Below, piece after piece: positions 26,021 to 39,661 of a DNA stretch of 64,000 nucleotides; the stretch's first letter is position 1, and each line of letters opens with the position of its first letter. The stretch is taken from the NCBI GenBank assembly GCA_026413225.1, contig CM048552.1:213107553-213171552 (forward strand). Direction: 5' to 3'. The DNA comes from Otis tarda. Lineage: Eukaryota; Chordata; Aves; Otidiformes; Otididae. Under the pieces are notes generated by a model. That model saw only the letters and a program-made list of their open reading frames with translations, had not been told where the DNA came from and made no database searches. The translations under genes were made by a program, and so were the position numbers.

Positions 26021-26157
26021 TTCTGGAGGTATTTAAAAGATGTGTAGACGTGGCACTTCAGGATATGGTTTAATGTTGGACTTGGTAGTGTTAGGTTAAT
26101 GGATGGACTCAATGACCTTAAATGTCTTCTCCAACCTAAATCATTCTATGACTCTGT
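26021..26157 (+). mobile_element. Degenerate CR1 LINE 3' fragment
   Basis: Retains CTGGAGGTATTTAAAAGATG, GTGTAGACGTGGCACTTCAGG, a diverged GATGGACTCAATGACCTTAA core and the tail ATTCTATGACTCTG. It belongs to the same subtype as the 3.2 and 14.3 kb copies but has more changes, so it is older. Confidence 0.85.
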
Positions 26158-26881
26158 AGTTAGGGAAGAGAAATAGGTGCCTCCAGAAACTAATTTGGCC
26201 CTGCTAAGATCAGGAGTGCCTCTGAGCTGCCCCAGACTGTATCACAACCTTGAGCAATTTGGTTCCCCATGTAGGCACTTTGGTCTGGAGTCAAATGTTG
26301 GGATGGGCTCTCCAGACCCAACGGTGCTACCTATTTGGAGGCTGGGGCAGAGAAAGCACAGGCATTTCAGGTGATGACAATCAGCTCACCAGGGACTGTG
26401 TTTGTGTCTGTCACTTCTCTTCCACCTTCTTTCTTCACCTCCTGCATCTGATTTCCCTGTGCTCCCTTGCACTTCTCCTGATCTCCAGTTCCTCCTGCAC
26501 CAGCTCCTGTCTGCTGTTGTGTGATGAAATGGGAAGCTCCTCGGGATGTTGGACAATACAGTTGATGTGGCTACAGTGCTGCTGGTGACCGAGCCAGGTA
26601 GCCGCATGCTAGTTCTGGTGACAACCGTAGCTGCACCTTCAGACCACAGTACAAACTCTTTGCCCTCAGGCAGGAGCTGGGCTTTAAAAATGCTTGACAT
26701 GAAACAGCAACCAAGGAATATGAATATTAGGTATTGCAAGACCTTGGAAAATCTGTCCAAGTGTAACACAAAGAAAGAGGGTGTGTGTCAAAAATGTGTC
26801 CTTCCTAAATGGGAAAAGAAGTGCCAAGGTGATGGGGATGTGTCCAAGCAGAAAGCAAGGAGGCAAGGCTCCTATTAGTTA
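26158..26881. other. Non-coding spacer between CR1 copies
   Basis: Frames overlap on opposite strands over 26386-26878 without recognisable motifs. Taken as chance. Confidence 0.5.
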
Positions 26882-26948
26882 CAGCTGGACTTGATGATCT
26901 TGGAGGTCTCTTCCAACCTTAAATATTCTATGATTCTGTGATTCTATT
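26882..26948 (+). mobile_element. Very short CR1 LINE 3' tail
   Basis: Only the last ~67 bases of the GTTGGACTTGATG subtype remain: CTGGACTTGATGATCTTGGA, CTCTTCCAACCTTAAA and the tail ATTCTATGATTCTGTGATTC. An extreme 5' truncation. Confidence 0.88.
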
Positions 26949-29439
26949 GCCTTGAAGCTGAGAGCTGTGGTGTGACCATGAACAAGGTGCTAGAATGAGG
27001 AAGTGCTGAAAGGCCAAACCCTTTTCCGTCCCTGCTCCCTAATACGAGGCTGCAGTGACACAAATGTGGCAAGTAAACATCTCCAGTTTCGTCTTCTGGT
27101 TTCAGGGTAGGCTTAATCCAACATCAGTTTAATTGCGTTGCCCTGTGGTTTACTGAACCAGTCTGATCTTGTTCCCTGTGGTTAATACCAGCTGCTAAGA
27201 CTTTTTGCCTTCTTCTATTGACATCTCTCTAAGCTAAAGGGCTTAGCATCTGAAGCATGCAACTTGGGTATCTCTGGAGCATCCTAAGACCTAAAAAAGC
27301 AATATTTACACTAGTTTTAATGTACTTCTTTGGCCTTCTTAGGGGTATTAAGTAGGCTTTCTATTCTGTATTTATGCAGTATCTTACCCAGAGAGATCTT
27401 AGCTCATGGCTGGAATTCCTATGTATTGCTAAAGAAATCCACATCTTGCCAGTCTGTTCTCTTTAACTGCCTTTAGTTCAGCTGTAGACCCTTCATGGAG
27501 CAGGCAGGAGCTCACTCAACCTCTCTTACTTGGGTAGAGGGGTCTCAAACCAAGGTATGGGCCCACTGCAGCAGATTGCCTTGGGAAACTTTCTCTAAGT
27601 AAAGGCAAATGTGTGCCACTGCTCTGCATATCCTTCACGTCTAAGTTTTCGCACCACGACATTCAGGGGAACAGGTCCAGAGAGGTGCAACACAGCATCC
27701 CAGACCACTCTGTCAGCATGGCATCAAAACCTTGCTCCGTGGCATCTTCTGAGCATCTGCTGCACCGAGCACAAAACTCTTCTTATAGGGCAGACTGTGG
27801 GGGCGGGGAGCTTTCTTCCCCCTCTTCTCCAAGCCCTTCCACTTAATTTGTGTCATTTTGTTCAAATGCAGCTGGAAAGAATTAAAATGTCAGCCAGGCA
27901 CAATTGCCTCCATTGAGATGAAAAGCTGCTGGAAGAAACAATGCTAACAAGCACGGCAAAGAGAAAAAGGGGAAGCCTGGTGCTGTTTAGCTGGTAATAA
28001 TTAGCCCCAGAAATGGAAAAAGGCAAGATCCAGCGCAGCTCCCGTTCAGTTCAGGGGAGGTCCAGTTAGGACTAGGTCAATGAGCATTAATTGCTGCTCA
28101 TCCGTTACTGGATGGAGTCTGGTCTCTAGGATGTGCCCATCATGCCTAAGCGTGTGGGAAGTCGGTTGCAGAGAGCAAGGGCAGGCAGAGACGTCCCTAA
28201 GACTTGGCTGCTGTGGAGGTGACCTGCTTGGATAGGGTTACTTGGTGACCAGTGGTTGCAAGGGTGCAAGGTTTAGGAGATCCTTTGGATAATCTTACAT
28301 TATCCAGGAGAAGTTTTCAGCTCTTTAAGCCAAGTGACTTTGTGAAGTCAGGACTCATCCCGCCACAGCCCAAGACACGACAGGTAGAGAATGCTAGATT
28401 CCAGGAAATCACTGATGCCCCACAAGCCTTTACTAGGAGAAGAGATCAGATGTGGGACTTTTGTATCAAGAGCATGCAACAGCTCTGCCTTGAAGACTCA
28501 GTATTTTAGCCTACTGGTTGGCTTTGGAGAAACATAAAAGATGGGACCAGAAAGGTCCTACAGTGTTGTAACTCCTTTTGTTCCTGTGTCCTCAGTCAGA
28601 GCTTCATATCAGGGCTGAGTTCCTGCAAGCAATGTGGACGGTGCTCTGGGTCTGCCAGCTCTTCTTCCCTCTTTCTCCCCTTTCCAAGTCTTCCTTCTTT
28701 TTCTGTACAACGTGAGAACAATCCAGACAGCCTCGTGCCCACTGTGCCTCCAGTCTCATCTTGTAGCAGGAGCTGTCGCCAGCCGCACTCTTCCTTTTCT
28801 TCTTCACATCTTCCCAGCGCAGTTTCAGCACTGCACGCACTTTGTGAAGCAACGTCCTCAGAGGAGAGCCTGTGGTCAGGGCTTCTTCCATGCTGTGCGA
28901 GTGGCTTAATTTGTTCCAGGGTTGCATTGGGAAATATGTAAATAGAGAGTGCTGGGAGGGCAGTGATGTCCAAACCACACTGGAACTACTTGCAGACTGG
29001 AGATGGACTGACTCTGGTCTATCTGGATATTAAAATCTGTGATGATTTCATGTCTTATTTCGTGTCTTTCTTGTTTACCTGCCCTGAGATGGGACAGTGT
29101 TTGCCTCTGTCGCTGCCATGTGATGCTGGTGACTCGGTTTGCATCCACCATCAGGTCAAATGTTTGATGTGCCTGGGAACTCCGGTTTTTTTCAAGCTAA
29201 AGCAGTTGGCCTAATAAAAGGTATGTTCCCTCTCTACAAACCTCGCTTGAGCTCAGTCTTGAAGTCATTCAGGCAATATTTATCCCAGATCAACGCTGCA
29301 TATACAGATTATTGCTTCTAGAAGGAGCAAGGTGGGAACTGGACAGGACATGTTAAACACCACATAATCAGGGTACAGGACACCTTGGAAATTGTTTTTA
29401 AGGTGGAATTGATGGCAGAGAAAGGAAAACAGTTTAAAG
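26949..29439. other. Non-coding, no recognised feature
   Basis: Overlapping 90-125-codon frames at 28600-28980 arise in a pyrimidine-rich stretch and look spurious. Confidence 0.5.
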
Positions 29440-29674
29440 GAAAATGCAAACTAGTTGTACATGGTTGAAATCCAGGGTGGTAGAACATTGGCCCAGGTTG
29501 CCCAGAGAGGTGGTGGATGCCCCATCCCTGGAAACATTCCAGGCCAGGTTGGCTGGGGCTCTGAGCAACCTGATGTAGTTGGAGATGTCCCTGCTCCTTG
29601 CAGGGGGGTTGGACTGGGTGGGCTTTGAAGGTCCCTTCCAACCCAGATCGTTCTGTGATTCTATGATTCTATAT
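29440..29674 (+). mobile_element. CR1 LINE 3' fragment
   Basis: Weak similarity begins near AAAATGCAAACTAG (position of the FRLDI codons), becoming clear from CCAGGGTGGTAGAACATTGG through CAGAGAGGTGGTGGATGCCC, the GGCTTTGAAGGTCCC core and the tail ATTCTGTGATTCTATGATTC. It is the same type as the 8.5 and 22.4 kb copies. Confidence 0.93.
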
Positions 29675-32600
29675 GTTTGAATGTTTTCCTGGCCTGATGT
29701 CTAGGAGTTGCTCCGTAGCAAAAACCAAGGCAGAACAGTGAAAGACCGTTGCTGCCCAGAGGAATACAACTGCACCAGATGCACTGTGAAATTTGAAACG
29801 TACTTCAGTTTTTTTTGTTGTTGTGGCTTTTTTTTTTATTTTTTAATGAAAAGCCTGTCCCCAACACAGCAGGCTGAGTTCATCCTGAAGTACCAACACA
29901 CGGGTGCTTTTCACTGCTTTTTGAGGTAGGAGCTGCCCTTCTGTCTCTTACCTAGTTCAGCAGGTAACTCTAAGCGTCGTAACTCTTCCACAGCAGTGCA
30001 AACGCCCAGCTGAAGCAAGGTCCAGCACTTCTGACATCCGCTTGCACACGCCCTATCTTTTAACGCAAGCAGCAACACACCTCCCAGTTTGGTGGGACGG
30101 AGAGCTGTGATCTGTCTTGATGTGTGTTTTCAAGGGGGAGGCAGGGAAGAGAATGGGTACTCAGACAAAACCAATTTTTACAGTCCAGCGGTCCAGTCAG
30201 ACCATTGTTCCTGTTAATCCCATCTTCTCAGATAGCAACTGCTCGTTGGGAAGATGAGACTCTTCCCAGGATGCAGCCGGTGAGCTGTGCAATACCCTCA
30301 ACCGTGTGAAAAATGGCTTTCTCACCCTCCCATGTAAACTTCTTATGCTCTCTGAAGCATAACGTTAGATAACCTGAACAATATTGTCTTCCTGCTTATT
30401 TTGGTTAAGCGCTTTCTTTGAGCTGAGATTTCTCCAGCGAGGCATTGAAGTGAAAATCACTTCTTGATGGCCCCTGTTGTAGTGACTTTCAGAATAGCAC
30501 CCTCTCCCCTTCCCGTTTTATCCTTCTTCAAAGCCAGGGGGTAAAAAAGACAGTATTTGGTCATGACTTGTTTTGCAAAGGCGAGACATGGTCCCAAAAG
30601 GGACATTTCTCCTGCGCCTGGCAGCAAGAGCTCTCGCACAAATTTAGGGAGTGTTTGAAATTGGAAACAGTCGTGTAAGAGATGTCATCAGTAAGAGATG
30701 AAGGAGGATGCTCTGCCACACTGTCCTAGTCTGAATCACACTGCAGCTGGGACACACTCGGGACTGCTTTCCTACGCCTGCGTTGGATCGTTGAACCTGA
30801 ATGATTAAAGACAGCAATGGCTTTCTGACCAGCACTGCAGACCCAGTTAGGACACTGGTATGTGTTGCTGCAGTGACACCACTTTTACTGGTGAAGCACC
30901 TGGAGAACCTCTGTATCAGGTCTGGGACCCTAACTGAAGATGTTGGGCTTGCCAACTCCTAAGTTGCCATCTGAGCTAGAATACCAACCTCTGAGGTTCA
31001 GTGGTGCCATTGCAATTGGTTTTATGAAAAACAATTTTTAAATTCCAGATGTGATAAACTCTATGCTGGAGAAATTTGGACATCAAACAGAATTTAAGTG
31101 TCTAGTTTTCCATTTTGCATCTTAGAAAAATTTACTCCCTCGATCCTTTCTCTGTGGGTAGATGTCCTACAACCAGAGGTGGCATGTCCCCATGACCCTT
31201 GATCTTGCCTTGAGTTCCCTCAAAAGCAGCTGCCAACCTTACAGGAGAGAGGACAACCTGCAAAGTGTATTGACACCTCCTAATGCAGGTTTTGCCCTGG
31301 TTTTGGGCACCCTTTAACGCAGTGTGTGGCTTGGTCCAGGGATTTGCCCCAGGGCTATTACCACATCCAAGTAGCTTCAGGGAAGTACTTCCAAATGAAG
31401 CTGGTGATACCCCAAGCCCAGCATGAGAAATGGGGACATCTGTGCCTGGCTTTGCCTCCCAAAAAGACCATGACATCTCATCCTTTTGCAGCTCAAAGCC
31501 CTGGGATGCTGGGAAGAGGCCGCTGCTTCAAGATGAAGCCCTGTCTCTGCAGTTGGGTGCCTTCAGAGGACTTCTTCCCCTCCTTCTTCTTGGTGCTGCC
31601 GTCTGCTTCCAGCCTTTGTGAATCCCTGTGAGGTTCTCAGGAGAAGGAATTTCCTTGCTGTTAGCACCGCTCTGCATCCCAGGCTCCCATCAGGAGGCCG
31701 GACGAGGAGGGCTTTGCCATCCAGGCGATCTCTTTCCAGCTCTGCCAAATTGCCCCAGGGTGCCTCATTAAGCCCACTGCTCCCTCACTGCGATGGAGCT
31801 GGTTTCTTTTTTTTTAATGCACTGGCTGACAGACCTGGAAATAACAAATTCAGGCAGCTTCACGCTCTGCTCAGATCTGAAGCGCCGTGTGTTAGAGCTA
31901 ATTAGCTGGATTTCAAATCAGAAGGGCAACTGGCTGCCTTCTCTGACAGCCCTGTTTCATCAGGACCTCCCAGGAAGATGATTTTAAAGTTTTTTTTCCC
32001 TTCCCAGGCTTGAAATGAACACACAGGAAACTTTTCTTTTTTTAGGGAGCAGATATTTATTAACTGTATTTTTTTTCCTTTGCCTCATCCAATGCATTTC
32101 ATCATTCCTTTCAGGCAAGTAAAGATCATTTCACACCTATCAACCACCTCTGTTTCAAGAAGGACTGGGGAGAGACACATTTACTTTCCTGGGAATCTTC
32201 CTGCACCACCACCTCCCATCCCACGAAAATCACCATTAGCAGAAGAGCTGCCTTGGAAGAAAGATGTGGGGTTTTTGCACATTATGAGACAATTCTCCTA
32301 TGCCTTCTGCTCCGCCCCTGGAAGGCCACCATAATGCTCAGGCATCTTCATGACTGTAGATTTTAGGGATGGAAGAGGGGATTCTGAGCATCCAACAGGA
32401 TTTTCCAAATTATATCCGATCCCATTATATCCCCATCTTGAGCCTTAAACTTCCAGCATAGCCAAAGCCAAGAGCCAATTTCACAGCTTTTGGCTTCTTG
32501 TGTGTTGGCCAACATAAGCTCAGTGGTGATTTTGTGCTGCTCCGCTTTATAAAGCTGGAAGAGACCTACATTTTAGAGGCAGATGCTTAATGTTTTTTTC

Positions 32601-34170
32601 AGACCAAGCATTCACTGAGGGAGCATCAAAACCTCTGCCTCCTCCATAACCAGCTCTGATGTGCTCCAGAATTCCCCAAAAAGCTTCTTGTGTGAATTCA
32701 AGCCCACCTGGTGTGGTCACTCCTGCCTCAACCCGTTCAACCACTCTTCTGCCTTCATCTCTGGACCTTTAATCACCTCTGTGGTGGATGCTGGGTTCCT
32801 ACACAATATGTTGCTATGGGCAATTGGCAGTCTTCAGAGCCGCTACAATAAATTCCCACCTGAGTCCTTTGGCACTAATTCAACCAGGCACTTTCTTCTT
32901 TATTTTCCCCCTCCACATCCCCAATTAAAAGCAATATGTCATCAAATTGCCTTTATATTTGTGTTGGTGGGCATGCCAAATGCTTTCACAATACCAGCTC
33001 TTGCAAAACCTGAGACAAAGAGGCCCACACGAACTGGCTGCCCTCCGTCACTTCACTACAAAGTCCCTCATTGTACATCAAGCCTTAATAATGGAAACCT
33101 AATGAGACACCAGAGGGGCCCCCAGCAACACAGGACCTGAGACCTGTGGAGGGAGAAACCGGGGGGAGCTTTCAAACCTTTGCAGCATGAGGTAGCAGGA
33201 GTTATTTAACTGGGTGGAGCTGGTATTCTCCTCTGGGAAAAGCTAACTGAGCCCTCAGGAGAAGGATTTCCAATGCCACCTCATACTGGGAGCCAGATGT
33301 CTTCATTTCCGCAGAGTGATGCATCTCTCCATCATGTGTCTGCAGAGCAGGGGTGCAGCTCCACAGGAGCTGTGGGAGAGGATTTTCAGCTGAAAGCTGT
33401 GACGTGGCCTACACACGCTGCCTTATTAATCCCTTGCAGACCTCCAGCAGAAGAGGGATGATTCATTCCCTGTTTGACTGAAAGGAAACCAGAGGATGAA
33501 GACATGAAAAGATATCAAAAGAAAACTTCTACTCTGCTCTCCTGAATTAGACCTTAATTAGTGACTCTGAGAGTATCTACGTGGTGTGCGGAGACAGAGA
33601 TGAAATCACTCTGCACATGCTAAGCTCTCTGGGCACAAGAAGGACCACATCAGATGAGGGATGGGACACTACAGCTGGATCATGCCCCTGATATTTCGTT
33701 CTCACGCTGCGGCACAGCACTGTATGCATGGCTTTTGGGTTAAGGCTGCCTGAAAGCTGCTGAATCCTGGCAGAGCAGCTTTGTCCTGCCTGTCTCCAGC
33801 CACGCCAACATGCCCAGTGAGGCATCGATAATCTGGTGATGAGGAGGGCGCATCTGTGGTGACCCCACAACTGTAATCTGTGTTGGACATTGCAGAAAGT
33901 TTGGGGCTATGGAAGTTTCCAACGGCTATGGAAAACTCATGTGGACTAGCCAGGCTAGTCTGATAGACTCTCTACACCCAGGATGAATCTAAATTCTTCT
34001 TTTTCAATCAAATGCACCCCTCTCAAATCTTGCTTTGCCAGTGTGTGACATGATCAGTTCAGCCTTTGCTAGAGGCACTCTGCTCTCTTTGAAGGGACCG
34101 TAGTACAGGTTGCCTAATGCCACTCACGTTATCTGCGGCTGCATCGGTCGTTGCAGGCTCCAGCATGTTC
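29675..34170. other. Non-coding, no recognised gene
   Basis: No exon recognised. The 159-codon frame at 32661-33140 resembles no family I know, and its composition equals the flanks. Confidence 0.5.
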
Positions 34171-34391
34171 GTAGAATCACAGAATCATGGAATGGTTTGG
34201 GTGGGAAGGGACTTTTAAAGGGTATTCAGTTCAAACCCCCTGCCAGGAGCAGGGACATCTCCAACCACATCAGGTTGCTCAGAGCCCTGGCCAACCTGGC
34301 CTGGAATGTTTCCAGGGATGGAGCATCCACCACCTCTCTGGGCACCCTGGGCCAGTGCTCCACCACCCTCAGTGTAAAAATTTTTTTCCTT
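34171..34391 (-). mobile_element. CR1 LINE 3' fragment, reverse orientation
   Basis: Starts with the inverted tail GTAGAATCACAGAATCATGG, then GGTTTGGGTGGGAAGGGACT, CAGGAGCAGGGACATCTCC, the GCTCAGAGCCCTGGCCAACC block and ends near CACCCTCAGTGTAAAAATTT. It is the longest of the four minus-strand copies and is homologous to the 8.5 kb copy. Confidence 0.94.
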
Positions 34392-37035
34392 TCGCTATGT
34401 TCATTGTAGTAGCAGGACTAAGGTGGCAAAACTCCGCTAGCAAAGGGTCAATAACAGCAATGCCATTTGCTTGGGCAGTGGGATGCAGTATATTGCAATC
34501 ATATGTGGGGAAATCTGTGTTATGTGATGAAATCCGTCCCTTTGTCTCACAGGTACTGGCCACAGGGGCTTTAATCATCCCATTTATACTGCCCAGAGGA
34601 ATGGATGGTCTTATATTGTGGGATATGATTGTTTATGACCGTAATTTCCTCTCCACTGAGCACATGGCAAAGTCCATCCTGGAAGGGAGGTGATGTGAAT
34701 AGTTTCCCACATCTGCTTACTTCTAGGAAGCAATGGTTAAAACCAGGACATTCTCTTATCAGAAGTGAAGGAAACTTCTGGTCCCGGTAAGTGGTGGATG
34801 TATGAGGAACAGGGAAATGCTGATGGGACTGACTGGACTTGCCTTCGTCTGCTTTGCATTGCCAGTGTAACAGGAACGAGCTGTGTGCGCCCTCAGGCAC
34901 ATACTTGCCCTTGTGTGCTGGAGAACCAGGTTTCTGCCTGTGGAGGGGAACAAATGTGCGGCTAGACAGACACATGTCTGCTCTCATGGGCCTTATGCAG
35001 AAAAGATGCTGAACCCTGGTGTCCTCCCAGCTGAGAGTTTCCCATACCGTCCTTAAAAGCTATTCCCACAGGGAAGTTGGCCCAAGGCCTGGTCTGCCAT
35101 ACAAAGTTACGCAGCGTGATGCTATCGTGTATCTCTGCCAGAAGGCAAGAATTTCAGGACTTCTTGCACTGTCCCTATTTTACGAATTACCAGAGAACTG
35201 CATTTGCTTAGCTATCATCTAAAAAATATGCACTTGCCCCACCCTACCAGGGAAACTTTTGTTACTTCACTGGAAGGTGAGCTCCCAACTCCGCACCAAG
35301 TCCTGACGAACCAGACTGTTGAATCAGCCCTGGGGGGACGCAGCCAAACCATGCCAAGCAGCTAGTCCTGCAGAGTTTATGGATATTGTTCCAGTCCGAA
35401 TCCTACTTCCAGCAATGGACAAGACTGGTTGTATCGGAGGAAGATGCGTCAGCCAATGCTGAGTGTACATGGTGCCTGGGGAGCTGAGCGCATCGTCATG
35501 TTGGACAGCATTGCACATAATAACATTTGCTTTCAGACCAGTCAGCATCACGATCTGTCTGGTCCAAAAACTGGATCCTCCCTCCGTCAGCGTGCAGAAC
35601 TGCAGATGTTTTTAACAGCTGAAATGTTTTGCAGTATTTAAAGCCAGCATCCATCCTTTAATTCAGTTCCTGTATCACTCAATGACCTGGCTAGCAGAGC
35701 TAACAGAGAGGACGAGCTGTCTTTTTGTTTCAAATGTATTTTTGGTGGCTGACCAAGACGTTGGAAGATGGTCATGGAGGGAAGCAGGCAGGTCCTGCAA
35801 CTCAGAGATGGAGTCTGGCAGAAAAGTGGTTTTGCTTTCAAGGAACTGTTGGTCCTTTTTCTTTCTTGTCCTTGTTTTATAGTTGCAGAAACTGACTGAG
35901 AAGAGACTCAGACCCAGTTTATTTAACAAGCTCCATTTTAATTCAAGAGTACAAATGTGGTTAGACTTCTTACAAACAGATTGGCTCTTGCTTGTCAGAG
36001 GAGGTTTCTCCAGAGGAAATTTTGGTTAAGGGTAACCTGGATGAAAGCTGCTGGAGGGCTGGATATTCCTCATACAATTGTAAAACACCACAGGCACTAT
36101 AATCCACTGCATGTGTTCGAAACCAGCAGTCAAGTTCTGCTCTGCTTCATGCCCTGTTGGTTTGGTTGCCCATTGCCTCCAGCCAGACACCGTGCTGGTT
36201 TTGTGTCTGAGTCCATTCCAGGTGCCCTGAAGAACAAGGATGTGCTTCACCCAAGTGATGCTCATCATCTGCCTGGGCAGGAATTGGGAACAACTTTGTA
36301 ACCTGCCACTCTGAGTAAAACAAAGTCTGGCACCAAACAATTGAGGTGCTGTATCCTGACGGTCTTGGTTTTGATCCCTCTGGATTCTAGGACCAAGGCT
36401 GCAATGAGAGGTCAGACCCTGCCCCAGCGTGCTTGGTCACTGACAGTCAGGACTTGAAAGACTGGAGACCACAGTCCATTGCTTGGTTTTATTTGAAAAC
36501 TGCAATCTGAAGTCATGACTATTTAAAGATCGTATCTATTTAAAACACACACACACACAGAAAGGAGATAGAAATAGCAGAGGCTGTGAGGAATGGGAGC
36601 TGGGCTTGAATTCCTCCTTGTCTGAACACATGGTGACTTGGATGCTTTCCACGGACGCCTGACAGCCGCCGCTCCTGGAATTCCCGCAGCAGGGAAAGCA
36701 ACATCTCCCGCACGTGGTGACAGCCCCCCTGCCAATACAGCCCGGCCCTTCAGTTTATTTGCAGGTCGTTATCACACTATTTATAGCTGGCACCTATTTC
36801 TAGCCCCGCAGACGTACTTGCACATGAGAGGCCTCACCACTTCCAGAGTCTCTGGCAAGCCAGAAATGTTTGAAGTATGACATCAGCAAGGGCAAAAGAA
36901 GAGAAAGCCTGACACAAAAGAAAGATGGAGAGGGCAAGGAGGGCACAAGGTATCCCAGGACCATCACTGACGTACGGAGTATCTCCGTCTATATGATGCC
37001 TACTGTCATTCCTGTATAAGAAGGATATGGACTAG
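34392..37035. other. Non-coding, no recognised gene
   Basis: Contains the AC repeat at 36545. A mildly CpG-rich stretch occurs at about 36650-36750 (GACAGCCGCCGCTCCTGG). No exon was recognised. Confidence 0.5.
36545..36558. repeat. (AC)7 dinucleotide repeat
   Basis: Seven uninterrupted AC units; short, possibly polymorphic. Confidence 0.9.
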
Positions 37036-37491
37036 TTGGAGAGGGTCCAGAGGAGGCCAGGCAGATGCTGAGAGGGCTGGAGCAGCTCTGCTGTGAGGCC
37101 AGGCTGAGAGAGCTGGGGCTGTTCAGCCTGGAGAAGAGGAGGCTCCGGGGAGAGCTGAGAGCGGCTCCCAGTGCCCAAAGGGGGCTGCAGGAAAGGTGGG
37201 GAGAGACTCTTCAGCAGGGCCTGCTGTGACAGGACAAGGGGTGATGGTTTCAAAACAGAGGGAGACAGATTTAGATTAGATATTAGGAAATTTTTTTTTG
37301 CAATGAGGGTGGTAAAGCACTGCCCCAGGTTGCCCACAGAGGTGGTGGATGCCCCATCCCTGGAAATATTCAGGTTGGCCGGGGCTCTGAGCAACCTGAT
37401 GTGGTTGGAGATGTCCCTGCTTCTTGCAGAGGGGTTAGACTGGATGGCCTTTGATGGTCCCTTCCAATCCAAACCATTCCATGATTCTATG
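37036..37491 (+). mobile_element. CR1 LINE 3' fragment with ORF2 remnant
   Basis: About 455 bases from GAGAGGGTCCAGAGGAGGCC to a worn tail ATTCCATGATTCTATGG. ORF2 blocks [16 protein letters not shown] and, in another frame, GGERLFSRACCDRTRG and FRLDIRK are visible. The frame changes around 37150-37190, in GCTCCCAGTGCCCAAAGGGG. The same altered stretch occurs in the 50.8 kb copy, so it was inherited from a shared source rather than arising here. A small deletion near 37370 removes a few bases of CAAGGCCAGG. Confidence 0.94.
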
Positions 37492-39512
37492 GGGTTTACA
37501 ATCTGACCATAGTGACAGAGTCACACCCTGGGAAAACCTCCATGGTCCTTTTTTTGCAATCTTCTCTGCCTCCTGGCTTTTTACTTCAGGCTAAATTTCT
37601 TCTCTCTACAGTTCTGCAGCTTCTGGAGACATCAGCTGTCATGGCCCCATGGGAGGAACTTTGGACACAAGTGTAGAAAACAGAGTCACCTTCTCATTCG
37701 AGGCACAGCTGGTCTTTCTACAAGCACTGGGCTACCCCATGGGACTTGCTGTCCCAAGCACGCTGCCCGCCTCCCAGCCCGAGCAGCTGCGAGCCCTGGG
37801 CTCTGCACCAAGCAGAGACCTGGCGACCGGCACCCGGCACTCCGCGAAAACGCTGGCTGCTGCCTGAGCTTCTCCCTGCCTGTTATAGCACGGCAGCTGT
37901 GAAATGCGTTACTCACAGTTGTCTATAATTAGGGTCCGGCACTGCTTTCCGATGGCATCTGAACCAAAAAGGCCAATGAACATTGAACGTGCTCGTTTGA
38001 GCCAGTGAATAGAAGTTTCACACTCTGTATACCTGTGCGATTGAGTTTCACTGGTTTAGCATCATTCTAATTGTGGGAACCAATGGAAGGAATCCTGGAT
38101 GCAAAGGGATCCCATATGGCCAGGAGACTTTATGTCCTGGAGTTGTATAGGATCCTAAATGACAGAAGTAGGTCTTTATTTCCACATTTTGGGATGGTTA
38201 TTTGTGCCTTCCAGCCTGCCATGGAAAACTAATTTGCGTCTTGACTAACACCAGCTGTTTGCTACTGTTGATGAGCTTCAGTCATCTGTAAGCTCTGTCA
38301 ACAACATCACGTTTTATAATAAAGCGTGTTTTCTGACACGAGCCTAGAAGAGGCAGGAAAGTGCCAGCACAGGAAAGAGATGATTAAAATGCACTCTCAC
38401 CAAGATCACAGTGCAAGAACCAGGAGTCAAAGCACAGATTTTATCTTTGTGTTCCCTGCTCAGGTCATCTAGATGCTATTCTTTCCTTCTTTACTGCCAT
38501 TTTCCATTTATTGCTGCAGTTTTACAGAAGCAAAGAGTAAAGGTGTGTTGTGGTGGGTGTTTTTTTTTATTATTATTTATTTTGCAAATAGGCTGTGCTA
38601 ACTTCATGCTTGTGGATACTTCCCATTTGTGGCTCTGCTATTTCCAGAGATAGGATATCCATCATTCTTGGAGATGCATGCAAGCTGATGTTTTCTGTTT
38701 GACCAAAATATAATTAGATTTGCACACACCAAGCACAAGGTTATCGACCACGGAAACAAAAAGACATTGCACAGACAGGGAAGAACATCCGGGAGACACA
38801 CCAATCCATCCAGGGACCAGCAGATACAAAACCTGAATAATAGATGGGCTAACATGATGCTATCAGGGCCAATGTCCTGTCTGATTAAATCTACTCCATC
38901 AAACATCATCTAGGACAAAACATCCCCTTTGCCCAAGGCTGGATGCATGATGAGTAAGAAAAAAAAAAAAGTGTGATTTTTAACACATTGTTGAGTTGCC
39001 CTGAGTCCTCTGCGTTTTGCAGCCAGTGGTCACTAAGAAGTACCCTGGGCATCAAGTTGGTTTGCAAGTGGTCGAGTTTTAGGGATGCTAATATGTTAGA
39101 TATTGATTCAGACTGGAAAACCTGCCAGCAAACTCGCCTTTCCAGTCAGCTCTGCTGTCTGCCAGTGGACTGAGGACATGTTAAGTGTTGGGAGTGCTTA
39201 GAGTTCCCCACTGGCATGCATCCTTGAAGCCAGGCACTTGTGTTTATGTTTTCATGTTTAGTGTTTGTACGGACACAAAATTTGGTTGCCATGGAAGCCT
39301 CAGGCTGACTCTGAGAAGATGAGGTGGATTCACTCGGTGGGTCTGTGACCATTAACATTGTACTCGCTGCGTGTGCCAGCTTCAGGCAGGGGCAGGCTTG
39401 GTTTTGGGGAAAGCAGCCCATGGGCACACCTGTCCTCAGTGCAAACCACAAAAAAAAAAAACAAAAACCAACCTCAATCTAGTTCAGATTACATGGAGAG
39501 AAAGTGAGTTAT
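37492..39512. other. Non-coding, contains CpG-dense patch
   Basis: No exon recognised. The strongest CpG cluster of the window sits at 37760-37852, described on its own. An A12 run is at 38959 and another at 39450. Confidence 0.5.
37760..37852. promoter_or_regulatory. CpG-dense patch, strongest in window
   Basis: Ten CpG in 93 bases (for example GCGACCGGCACCCGGCACTC), with high G+C. In a genome depleted of CpG such a cluster can mark an unmethylated regulatory element or a small promoter. Overlapping frames on both strands here follow from the base composition. It is far too short for a standard island call. Confidence 0.35.
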
Positions 39513-39661
39513 AAACATTCCAGGCCAGGTTGGATGAGGCTCTGAGCAACCTGATGTGGTTGGAGATGTCCCTGCTCCTGGCAGGGGGGTTGGACTGGAT
39601 GGGCTTTGAAGGTCCCTTCCAACTCAAACCGTTCTATGATTCTATGGTTCTATGATTCTAT
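39513..39661 (+). mobile_element. CR1 LINE 3' fragment
   Basis: Begins at AAACATTCCAGGCCAGGTTG, followed by GATGAGGCTCTGAGCAACC, the GGCTTTGAAGGTCCC core and a tail of three octamers, one of them ATGGTTCT. Only about 150 bases are kept, but they are well preserved. Confidence 0.93.
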
